Shown here: piece after piece, positions 1 to 6,186 of the stretch
How the letters are laid out: each line of letters begins with the position of its first letter
Position numbering within the stretch: position 1 is the stretch's first letter
Notes under the pieces: model-generated
The model's input: only the letters and a program-made list of their open reading frames with translations
The model's database searches: none
What the model was told of the DNA's origin: nothing
Position numbers and translations under genes: made by a program
Origin: an uncultured Lachnospiraceae bacterium
Lineage (GTDB): Bacteria > Bacillota > Clostridia > Lachnospirales > Lachnospiraceae
Assembly: GCA_902783305.1 (NCBI GenBank)
Contig: CACZQU010000159.1
Coordinates: forward strand, 1-11,058
Direction: 5' to 3'
Length of the DNA stretch: 11,058 nucleotides

Positions 1-285
1 AACAAGCAGAAGGTGGTTCTGGCCAGATGGATCGGCAAGGATTCCGATATCCTGGTTCTGGATTCCCCTACCAGGGGTATTGACATCAAGGTCAAACAGG
101 ATATTTACCAGCTCATGGACAGAATGCGCAAAGAGGGGAAATCCATTATCATGATTTCCGAGGAACTGATGGAGCTGATCGGCATGTGCGACCGCATCCT
201 GGTCATGAAGGACGGCCGGATCAACGGCGAACTGATGCGCAGCCTGAGTCTGGATGAAAACTCTCTGATCGAGAAGATGGTATAA
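1..285 (+). CDS. Sugar ABC transporter ATP-binding protein, C-terminal fragment (RbsA/MglA type)
   Basis: This is the last 94 codons of a gene that begins before the window; frame 1 is open from base 1. The fragment opens inside the ABC signature (NKQKVVLARW, as in the usual GGNQQKVVLAKWL of second NBDs), continues through a Walker B and D-loop block (ILVLDSPTRGIDI, fragment residues 18-30), and has the ISEEL block where other ABC proteins carry the H-loop His. PTRGID and the IS-E-L block are typical of the second nucleotide-binding domain of carbohydrate importers that carry two NBDs in one chain. It would power sugar import at the inner face of the membrane with the permease that follows. 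Oddity: the residue after the Walker B Asp is Ser (codon 64-66) instead of catalytic Glu. The stop codon overlaps the permease's ribosome binding site, so the two are translationally close. Substrate unknown. Confidence 0.93.
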   Translation, partial: NKQKVVLARWIGKDSDILVLDSPTRGIDIKVKQDIYQLMDRMRKEGKSIIMISEELMELIGMCDRILVMKDGRINGELMRSLSLDENSLIEKMV

Positions 286-295
286 GGAGGACGAC

Positions 296-1267
296 ATGGC
301 TGACAAAACAACTAGCAGCGCAGTTTCCAAAGAGGAGCAGCTTAAGAAACTGTCATATATCTCTATGATCCGTTCCCTCCTGCCGATCATCGGTCTGGTC
401 GTCGTCTTTCTGGTTTTTAATTCGCTGACAAAGGGACGGATGATCAAAAACATCTCTCTTGTCATGTCGCAGATTTATGTGACCATGATTGCCGCAACAG
501 GGGTGTTTTTCATCATGACGATGGGCGGCCTTGACTTTTCCCAGGGCTCTATTCTTGGTATTTCCTCCATCGTCGTATGTATGGTTTCCAAGACCAGCGT
601 GCCTCTGGCCATCCTTGCCGGGATCGCGGCAGGCGCGGGCATCGGGGCCATTAACGGATTTTTCTATGTAAAGCGAAAGATCAAATCCTTCATCGTTACG
701 ATCTGTACCATGTTCCTGTTCCGTGGAATTATCAAGTATCTGACCTCCAGTGCTCCTGTCGGCGGCAGTGCGAAGCTGGTACTGATGAATACAGACAGGC
801 TGAAGCTTACCTGTACGCTGGTCATCGTCATTGCCGGTTTTATCGCCTTTCATTTCACCCGCTTTGGTATCGACCTCAGAGCGATCGGCGCAGGGGAAAA
901 GGCGGCGAAATTCGCCGGGATCCGGACAGACCGGATGAAATTCCTGATTTATGTGCTGGCAGGTGCCATTACCGGCTTTGCTGCCTTCATTAATGTCATC
1001 AAGGTCGGTTCGGTTACCGCTTCCGGTGGAAACCAGCTGGAAACCCAGATCCTGATCGCCCTGGTACTGGGCGGAATGCCCATTACGGGCGGGGCAAAAT
1101 CCCGCTTCCTTAATGTGATTATCGGATCTTTGCTCTATATTGTGCTTACCAGCGGTCTGACGATGATCGGCCTGACGACACAGGCTATGCAGCTTATCCA
1201 GGGCGTGGTATTCCTGATCTTTGTGGCTGTTTTTGCAGACAGAGAGTCCCTGAAGGTCATTAAGTAA
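296..1267 (+). CDS. Sugar ABC transporter permease (RbsC / BPD_transp_2 family)
   Basis: This is a 323-residue integral membrane protein forming the translocation path of a simple-sugar importer. The N-terminal 25 residues are polar and probably cytoplasmic; hydrophobic helices follow at about 26-43, 57-76, 83-97, 102-123, 130-148, 171-188, 214-233, 250-262, 272-291 and 296-313. Family landmarks are GGLDFSQGS at 77-85 (the GGIDLSVGS block of RbsC-type permeases), an AIGAGEKAAKFAGI segment at 196-209 that matches the ATPase-coupling loop (AIGGNxxAAxxxGI), and ALVLGGMPITGG at 255-266. The AAGGAGG ribosome binding site (284-290) lies 5 nt before the ATG and overlaps the ATPase stop, so the genes share an operon. 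Length is normal. The sequence does not show which sugar is carried; the AraR-like regulator downstream is the only hint. Confidence 0.93.
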   Translation: MADKTTSSAVSKEEQLKKLSYISMIRSLLPIIGLVVVFLVFNSLTKGRMIKNISLVMSQIYVTMIAATGVFFIMTMGGLDFSQGSILGISSIVVCMVSKTSVPLAILAGIAAGAGIGAINGFFYVKRKIKSFIVTICTMFLFRGIIKYLTSSAPVGGSAKLVLMNTDRLKLTCTLVIVIAGFIAFHFTRFGIDLRAIGAGEKAAKFAGIRTDRMKFLIYVLAGAITGFAAFINVIKVGSVTASGGNQLETQILIALVLGGMPITGGAKSRFLNVIIGSLLYIVLTSGLTMIGLTTQAMQLIQGVVFLIFVAVFADRESLKVIK

Positions 1268-1316
1268 ACGGTTTCCTGTATGTATGTGGTAATCCTAAAG
1301 AGAGGAGATGACGCAA

Positions 1317-2528
1317 ATGCCGATGCAGGACGCGAAATATCTCCAGGTTATGGACTGGGTGAGGAAAGGGATTGAGAGCGGACGTTTCCGGTCGGGAGAC
1401 CGTCTGCCCTCCGAAGCGCAGCTTGGCAGCATGTTCGGACTCAGCCGTCAGACAATCCGCCGTGCCACCGGAGAGCTGGAGACAGAGCGCCTGGTCACCA
1501 GGGTGCAGGGCAGCGGGACATATATAGCCGCTCCTCATCATACTGCAGCTGACAGTGATATGGATACCGGGAGCCCTCGATCCGGGAGCCTGCCGGCTGG
1601 CGAGAGGAAAGCCGAAGCTGCATCAACCCCGCCGGAGCAGCAGGGCGGTTACCATTTTCCGACCTTTGGCTCAGTCAGGGTTCCGACCTTCAATATTGCT
1701 GTGGTCAGCACTTTTTATGAAAGCTACATCTTTCCCCAGACACTGAAGGGTATTGAGCATGTTCTGGCGAAAAACGGCTATGCCATGCAGGTTTCCTTTA
1801 CCGATAACCGAGTGAACCGGGAGCGCTCGATCCTGCAGTCCATCCTTGAAAAAGACAACATTGACGGGATGATTGTGGAGCCGGCCAAAAGCGCACTGCC
1901 TAATCCGAACCTGGGTTATTATCAGGCGATCCGGGATTCAGGAGTTCCGATCCTGTTTTTTAACGCGTCCTACCGGGATTTTGAAGCACCCTGTGTGCGT
2001 CTGGACGATGTAAAAATAGCTTCCAAAGCGACGCAGGTTCTGATCGATCACGGGCATAAGCACCTTGCCGGAATCTTTAAAGGAGACGACAGGCAGGGAC
2101 CACTGCGATACCAGGGCTTCGTGGAGACTATCCTTCGCGCAGGCCTGAAGGTAAGGCATGAGCAGGTATTCTGGCTGGATACTCCGATGACGGTAAACGT
2201 AGGCGTCATTGAGGACTATCTGTTTTCCCGGATTCAGGGATGCACAGGCGTATTGTGCTATAATGATGAGGTAGGATGCCAGTTTATTGATCTGGCACTG
2301 CGCCGCGGGCTTCGGGTACCGGAGGATCTGTCCGTCATCGGTATCGATGATTCTTATCTGGCCGGGATCGGGCGGGTACCGCTTACCTCTTTTCCCCATC
2401 CGAAGGAAGAGCTGGGACGGAAGGTATCCGAAATCATGCTTCGCATGATTGAAAACCCTGCCTATGACGGGAATTATCTGTTTGACAGCAACCTTGTTCT
2501 GCGCGATTCCGTAGCACCGCTTCGTTAA
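1317..2528 (+). CDS. araR: AraR-type transcriptional regulator (GntR wHTH + LacI-like sensor)
   Basis: This 403-residue one-component regulator has a GntR winged helix at about 5-70 (SGDRLPSEAQL at 26-36, SRQTIRRA recognition helix at 43-50, RVQGSGTYIA wing), a low-complexity linker at about 71-122, and a LacI/periplasmic-binding-like sensor at 124-403. The sensor has DGMIVEPAKSALPNPNLGYY (183-202), FFNASY (214-219), GIFKGDDRQG (252-261), CYNDEVG (314-320) and VIGIDDS (340-346), blocks I recognise from Bacillus subtilis AraR, which releases DNA on binding L-arabinose. Start choice: an ATG at 1308 touches the GGAG at 1304-1307, too close to work, whereas the in-frame ATG at 1317 has a 9-nt spacer; 1323 is also possible. 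The gene follows the permease by about 50 nt with no terminator, so probably it lies in the transporter operon. I found no convincing AraR operator. The linker has a small in-frame 15-nt duplication (CCGGGAGCC at 1567 and 1582). Confidence 0.85.
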   Translation: MPMQDAKYLQVMDWVRKGIESGRFRSGDRLPSEAQLGSMFGLSRQTIRRATGELETERLVTRVQGSGTYIAAPHHTAADSDMDTGSPRSGSLPAGERKAEAASTPPEQQGGYHFPTFGSVRVPTFNIAVVSTFYESYIFPQTLKGIEHVLAKNGYAMQVSFTDNRVNRERSILQSILEKDNIDGMIVEPAKSALPNPNLGYYQAIRDSGVPILFFNASYRDFEAPCVRLDDVKIASKATQVLIDHGHKHLAGIFKGDDRQGPLRYQGFVETILRAGLKVRHEQVFWLDTPMTVNVGVIEDYLFSRIQGCTGVLCYNDEVGCQFIDLALRRGLRVPEDLSVIGIDDSYLAGIGRVPLTSFPHPKEELGRKVSEIMLRMIENPAYDGNYLFDSNLVLRDSVAPLR

Positions 2529-2547
2529 AAATTTCCAATCACCATCA

Positions 2548-2578
2548 CCCCCTGCCGGATGGCAGGGGGTTTCCATTT
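2548..2578 (+). terminator. Rho-independent terminator after araR
   Basis: A perfect 9-bp GC-rich stem (CCCCCTGCC at 2548-2556 and GGCAGGGGG at 2561-2569) closes a GGAT loop and is followed by the T-rich run TTTCCATTT. It lies 19 nt after the araR stop and ends the transporter operon. The T-tract is interrupted by CCA, but the stem is very strong. Confidence 0.88.
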
Positions 2579-2599
2579 AGGAACCGGAAAAACCAGACC

Positions 2600-2650
2600 A
2601 TGAAATGTAAAGTGAATTGTAAGCGTGAATGGTAACCATGAATCGTATCC
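2600..2650. repeat. Degenerate 13-bp tandem repeat upstream of trpS
   Basis: There are about four head-to-tail units: ATGAAATGTAAA (2600-2611, 12 nt), GTGAATTGTAAGC (2612-2624), GTGAATGGTAACC (2625-2637) and ATGAATCGTATCC (2638-2650). The consensus is RTGAAtnGTAanC; TGAA, GT and the following A are kept in every unit. The array sits between the araR terminator and the trpS promoter, ending 26 bp before the -35 box. It could be operator half-sites for an unknown regulator or a decaying microduplication. A palindrome, ATGGTAACCAT (2629-2639), spans the junction of units 3 and 4. Confidence 0.7.
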
Positions 2651-2676
2651 TCGCCGGCCATGGGCAGTAACGGACG

Positions 2677-2705
2677 TTGACTTTAAAGTACCGGTATGAT
2701 AAAAT
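2677..2705 (+). promoter_or_regulatory. Sigma-A promoter of trpS
   Basis: A -35 box TTGACT (2677-2682) is separated by exactly 17 bp from a -10 box TAAAAT (2700-2705), each 5/6 to consensus. The predicted start is near 2712, giving a leader of only about 25 nt before the trpS ATG. That leaves no room for a T-box riboswitch, a common control of aminoacyl-tRNA synthetase genes in Firmicutes. Confidence 0.75.
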
Positions 2706-2736
2706 TCTTACGATAAAAGAAGGGAGCCGAATCGAT

Positions 2737-3729
2737 ATGGAACGTTTATTAACAGGCCTTCAGCCCAGCGGCAGACTGACAATCGGCAATTATTGCGGCG
2801 GAATCAGTCAGATCGTCAGATATCAGGAGGAGTATGACACCTTCCTTTTTGTACCGGATATGCACGCGATTACAGTGCCGCAGGATCCGGAGGCGCTTCA
2901 CAGAAACATCAGGGAAGCGGTCGGGATGTATATAGCCTGCGGTGTTAATCCCGAGCTTGAAAACATGCACATTTATATCCAGTCAGAGAATCTGTACCAT
3001 GCCAATCTGTCATGGATTCTCGAGTGCCATTCCGCTTTTGGCGAGCTCACCCGTATGCACCAGTTCAAGATGAAATCGGCCAACAAGGAAGGCTTTTCCG
3101 CCGGTCTTGTCACGTATCCGGTTCTCATGGCTTCCGATATTCTGCTCTATGATGCGAAATATGTTCCCACAGGGATTGATCAGAAACAGCATGTGGAGCT
3201 GGCGAGGGATCTGGCGATCCGCTTTAACAACCGTTACGGGAAGGAATACTTTACGATCCCGGAACCGCTCATCCCCCAGATCGGAGCGAAGATCCGCGAC
3301 CTGGTAAACCCGGAGAACAAAATGAGCAAATCGTCGGAAAATCCCAAAGCCTCGGTTTTCCTTATGGATACGGAGAAGGAGATCCGGCAGAAGATCATGA
3401 GTGCGAAAACGGATAACGACGGCTTTGTCGCCTTTGACGAAGTGAATAAGCCCGGGGTATCCAACCTGCTGACGATTTATTCTGTCTTTTCCGGGCTTTC
3501 GATTGAGGAAACGACGAAGAAATTTGAATCCGGAAGGTATGCTGAACTCAAAAGAGGTACGGCTGATCTGCTGGTGGAGAAGCTTATGTCATTCCAGGAT
3601 AAATTCCGCAGCATTATGGATTCCGGTATTGTTGATGATGTGCTCGACCGGGGCCGCGAATATTCGAACCGGATTGCGGCGCTCAAATATGAGGCGGTCC
3701 GCAAGGCTGTCGGCTTTGGGAGAGGCTGA
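2737..3729 (+). CDS. trpS: Tryptophan--tRNA ligase (class I, TrpRS)
   Basis: This 330-residue cytoplasmic enzyme charges tRNA-Trp with tryptophan using ATP. Class I signatures are present: the HIGH equivalent TIGN at 15-18 within TGLQPSGRLTIGN, and an intact KMSKS at 195-199 within ENKMSKSSENP. Other TrpRS blocks are FLFVPDMHAIT near 40-50, a DAKYVPTGIDQKQHVELARDLA stretch around 139-160 that binds tryptophan and ATP, and the C-terminal anticodon-binding helical part. Length is normal for bacterial TrpRS. The start at 2737 is chosen because AGGGAG (2721-2726) lies 10 nt upstream and family members begin at this motif; a longer open frame back to 2677 would start inside the promoter's -35 box. 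The gene has its own sigma-A promoter and no terminator directly after it, so transcription may continue into the secreted-protein gene. Confidence 0.96.
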   Translation: MERLLTGLQPSGRLTIGNYCGGISQIVRYQEEYDTFLFVPDMHAITVPQDPEALHRNIREAVGMYIACGVNPELENMHIYIQSENLYHANLSWILECHSAFGELTRMHQFKMKSANKEGFSAGLVTYPVLMASDILLYDAKYVPTGIDQKQHVELARDLAIRFNNRYGKEYFTIPEPLIPQIGAKIRDLVNPENKMSKSSENPKASVFLMDTEKEIRQKIMSAKTDNDGFVAFDEVNKPGVSNLLTIYSVFSGLSIEETTKKFESGRYAELKRGTADLLVEKLMSFQDKFRSIMDSGIVDDVLDRGREYSNRIAALKYEAVRKAVGFGRG

Positions 3730-3828
3730 TTTTCCTGCCCTGCCAGCTGACGGCAGTGTGGAAGAAGCGTAATTGTTCAGCAGCATTTCCATTCCGTAGA
3801 TCTGAGCGGAGAACAGGAGGTGGGATTG

Positions 3829-4920
3829 ATGCGCAGAAAATGGCTGAGCCTGTTATTCTTATTTACCGTTGTGCTTTTCCTCGTCCATCGGCAGGAGATG
3901 CACCCGTACGCAGAAGTGTCTGCCGGCGAACTGCCATATCGTTACCTTTTCCGGAAGGATGCACCTGACACGGAACGTGATCCTTATGTTCCTCCCATTG
4001 AAGAGTGCCGGGTCAATGGCCTTGAGTCTCCTCTGGAGTTTACAAGGGGAACCTATCACTATTTTACTCCGCGTGGAGCATCGGCGGAGGATCACTATTC
4101 CGTTCTGGTGGAAGGAGACGGAGCATGGGTGCCGGAGTTCTGGTCCATGAAAAGGGAAGCGGACGCCGGGGAAAAGCTGTGGAGGATCCGGAGCGTCTCC
4201 GGGGTTTATCATCGTTCTGCTTCGTATCCGATCTATATTTATTTCCGCTTACGGATCTGGAACGGAAGTGAGTGGGTCGCAACGGACCGGGTGGAAGCCT
4301 ATACGGCGCGCTTTACCGCGGCCTGTATCACTCCGATCCCGAGTCCGACTCCCACCGTTTCTCCAACTCCGACTCCCACGGTGATGCCCAGGCCTAGTGT
4401 GACACCGACACCTGTTCCTGCGAAGCTGTCTGTTACACCTGCAAAATCCACTCTCTATCTGATGAATGATCAGACGAAATCGAGAGTCAGGCTGCGCCCG
4501 GTCCTGAAGGGACTGACGGGAACGATTACGTATTCCAGCAATGCTCCTGAAGTGGCGAAGGTCAGCAAAAGCGGGATAGTGACCGCTGTATCCAGGGGAA
4601 CCGCCGTCATCACGGTGAAAGTAAAGGGGAAGAGTGCGGGACGCACACTGACCCTGACAGCAAAGACCAGGATTACGGTGAAAAAACCGGTATTTACTCT
4701 GAAAAAGACGGAGCTTTCCGTAAAAACCGGATCTTCAAAAAAACTGAAGGATTATGTAAAAAAAGCGGATCCTTACGGCAGAATTCTCTTTTCCAGCAGT
4801 AACCCGAAAACGGCGAAGGTGACGGCTTCCGGTGTGCTGAAGGGAATCAGAAAAGGCAAGGCGACGATCCGCCTGAAATGTAACGGGATCACCAGAAAGA
4901 TCAAGGTAACGGTGAAATAG
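3829..4920 (+). CDS. Secreted protein with two bacterial Ig-like (Big_2) modules
   Basis: This 363-residue exported protein has no recognised enzyme domain. Residues 1-19 form a signal sequence (MRRK then a hydrophobic run); a type I signal-peptidase site fits after VSA at 30-32. Residues about 33-166 form an aromatic-rich domain I do not recognise. A Pro/Thr/Ser linker spans 169-197 (repeats of SPTPTV and PTPT). Two Big_2-like beta modules follow at about 199-285 and 288-363, each with the SSN-P-vAkVs-sG-v-a-rGtA-I-v pattern (SSNAPEVAKVSKSGIVTAV at 236-254; SSNPKTAKVTASGVLKGI at 323-340). The C-terminal half is strongly basic, which would favour binding to anionic wall polymers or nucleic acid. 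No LPXTG or SLH anchor is seen. The ATG at 3829 is preferred: AGGAGG (3815-3820) is 8 nt upstream, while a GTG at 3820 overlaps it. Role probably adhesion or wall association; function unknown. Confidence 0.85.
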   Translation: MRRKWLSLLFLFTVVLFLVHRQEMHPYAEVSAGELPYRYLFRKDAPDTERDPYVPPIEECRVNGLESPLEFTRGTYHYFTPRGASAEDHYSVLVEGDGAWVPEFWSMKREADAGEKLWRIRSVSGVYHRSASYPIYIYFRLRIWNGSEWVATDRVEAYTARFTAACITPIPSPTPTVSPTPTPTVMPRPSVTPTPVPAKLSVTPAKSTLYLMNDQTKSRVRLRPVLKGLTGTITYSSNAPEVAKVSKSGIVTAVSRGTAVITVKVKGKSAGRTLTLTAKTRITVKKPVFTLKKTELSVKTGSSKKLKDYVKKADPYGRILFSSSNPKTAKVTASGVLKGIRKGKATIRLKCNGITRKIKVTVK

Positions 4921-4944
4921 AGTTTTCCTATACAGATGATGAGG

Positions 4945-4982
4945 AGTAACTGTTCAGTCCGGGCTGAACAGTTACTTTTTTC
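4945..4982 (+). terminator. Strong rho-independent terminator after the Big_2 gene
   Basis: A perfect 13-bp stem (AGTAACTGTTCAG at 4945-4957 with CTGAACAGTTACT at 4964-4976) closes a 6-nt TCCGGG loop, and a run of six T's (4976-4981) follows. It begins 25 nt after the stop codon and separates this transcript from the dgt/dnaG/rpoD cluster. Confidence 0.93.
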
Positions 4983-5044
4983 TGTTTTAAAAAAGGATTT
5001 TCAGTGCAGATGCGGAATAATGATATAGAAGGGGAGGTGAGGAG

Positions 5045-6052
5045 ATGAGTATCAGGGAAAGCATGGAGCTTAGAGAAAGGGAATGGCTGAGCCCTTACGC
5101 TGCTTTGAGCGCTGCTTCCCGGGGAAGAGACCGCCCAGAGGAGGAATGTGACGTGCGGACCTGCTTTCAGCGTGACCGGGACAGGATCCTTCACAGCAAG
5201 GCTTTCCGGCGCCTGAAGGATAAAACCCAGGTGTTTCTGGCTCCGCAAGGCGATCACTATCGAAACCGTCTGACTCACACTCTGGAGGTCTCCCAGATTG
5301 CGAGAACGATTGCGAAAGCGCTCCGGCTCAACGAAGATCTGGTGGAAGCTGTCGCCCTTGGACATGACCTTGGACATACTCCTTTTGGACATGCCGGAGA
5401 AAGAGCTCTTAACAGCGTGCATCCAGGCGGCTTTTCCCACTATCTGCAGAGCATAAGGGTTGTCGAGGTTCTGGAAAAAAGAGGGGAGGGACTGAATCTG
5501 ACCGTAGAAACCCGGGACGGGATTCTGAACCACAGGACCAGCGGACACCCGATGACTCTGGAAGGACAGGTGGTACGACTGTCTGACAAGATCGCATACA
5601 TCCATCATGACATGGACGATGCCCAGAGAGCCGGCATTATCTCCGAGGATGACATTCCGGTAACACTCAGGATGCTTCTGGGGTATACGACCAGGGAAAG
5701 GCTGAATACCTTTGTCCATGACATTATCACCAGCAGCTATGAAAAACCCTGCATCTGTATGTCCCCAAGGATTGAAGAGGGAATGATGCAGCTGAGAGAA
5801 CTGATGTTCCGGACGGTTTACCTTAACCCCGTGGCAAAAAAGGAGGAGGGAAAGGCGGAGCATCTGCTTATTGAACTTTATCATTATTACAATGCCATGC
5901 CGCAGGCTATGCCGGATGAATACCGGGATCTGATCCTGACCCGGGGAACACCGGGGACGACGGCTGTGGCAGATTATCTGTCAGGGATGACAGACCAGTA
6001 TTCCATGGAGAAATTCAGGGAGCTGTTTATGCCCAGAAAATGGGAAAAGTAA
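5045..6052 (+). CDS. dgt: Deoxyguanosinetriphosphate triphosphohydrolase-like protein (HD domain)
   Basis: This 335-residue HD-superfamily enzyme is predicted to split dNTPs into deoxynucleoside and triphosphate, limiting dNTP pools in the cytoplasm. The metal-binding H...HD...D set is complete: His78 (RLTHTLEV), His107-Asp108 (GHDLGHTPFGH) and Asp181 (LSDKIAYIHHDMDD). The N-terminal RDRILHSKAFRRLKDKTQVF block (45-64) is typical of the dGTPase-like family. Length matches the short Gram-positive type rather than the longer E. coli Dgt (about 500 residues). The GGAGGTGA ribosome binding site (5033-5040) fixes the ATG at 5045. It is first in the cluster with dnaG and rpoD, which suits coupling of dNTP supply with replication. 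I could not find a clear promoter between the terminator at 4945-4982 and this gene. Substrate preference among dNTPs cannot be read from the sequence. Confidence 0.9.
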   Translation: MSIRESMELREREWLSPYAALSAASRGRDRPEEECDVRTCFQRDRDRILHSKAFRRLKDKTQVFLAPQGDHYRNRLTHTLEVSQIARTIAKALRLNEDLVEAVALGHDLGHTPFGHAGERALNSVHPGGFSHYLQSIRVVEVLEKRGEGLNLTVETRDGILNHRTSGHPMTLEGQVVRLSDKIAYIHHDMDDAQRAGIISEDDIPVTLRMLLGYTTRERLNTFVHDIITSSYEKPCICMSPRIEEGMMQLRELMFRTVYLNPVAKKEEGKAEHLLIELYHYYNAMPQAMPDEYRDLILTRGTPGTTAVADYLSGMTDQYSMEKFRELFMPRKWEK

Positions 6053-6139
6053 CACGCCTGCCTGGTTTGTCCTGCGATTATTGATTTTACCTCAGTGAAC
6101 ACAATCATAGTAACCAATTACGAAATCATAAAAAGGACG

Positions 6140-6173
6140 GTAACTGTGAAGAAGAATGTGACCGGACAGTTAC
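6140..6173 (+). promoter_or_regulatory. Possible stem-loop just ahead of the dnaG ribosome binding site
   Basis: An 8-bp inverted repeat (GTAACTGT at 6140-6147, ACAGTTAC at 6166-6173) with an 18-nt loop ends one base before the AAGGA ribosome binding site (6175-6179). There is no T-run, so it is not a terminator. It lies in the 134-nt gap between dgt and dnaG, where I saw only weak promoter-like sequence (TTGATT at 6081 without a good -10). It may affect dnaG translation, mark an RNA processing site, or bind a protein. Confidence 0.35.
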
Positions 6174-6186
6174 GAAGGATAAATGT

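Noticed and set aside
353..853. A 166-codon minus-strand open frame
   Set aside because: It is antisense to the permease and its His/Asp-rich composition is what a reversed membrane-protein coding strand gives.
1268..1316. An AraR operator in the permease-araR gap
   Set aside because: The TGTATGTATGTGGTA stretch is not a good palindrome and does not match the AraR site pattern I know.
2600..2635. An 11-codon ORF (MKCKVNCKREW) ending in a Trp codon upstream of trpS, resembling an attenuation leader peptide
   Set aside because: It arises from the 13-bp repeat, has no ribosome binding site at a usable distance, has only one Trp codon, and lies upstream of the trpS promoter and just after a strong terminator, so it is probably not transcribed.
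3740..3756. CTGCC/GGCAG hairpin after trpS as a terminator
   Set aside because: The stem is only 5 bp with a 7-nt loop and no T-run follows, so it is unlikely to stop transcription.
5016..5029. AATAAT and TGATATAGA as a -10 region for the dgt cluster
   Set aside because: No acceptable -35 is found at 16-18 bp, and starts from these boxes would fall at or inside the ribosome binding site.
4928..5884. A 318-codon minus-strand open frame
   Set aside because: It lies almost wholly opposite the dgt gene, which has complete HD-domain motifs, and starts without a supporting ribosome binding site; it also runs through the terminator region.
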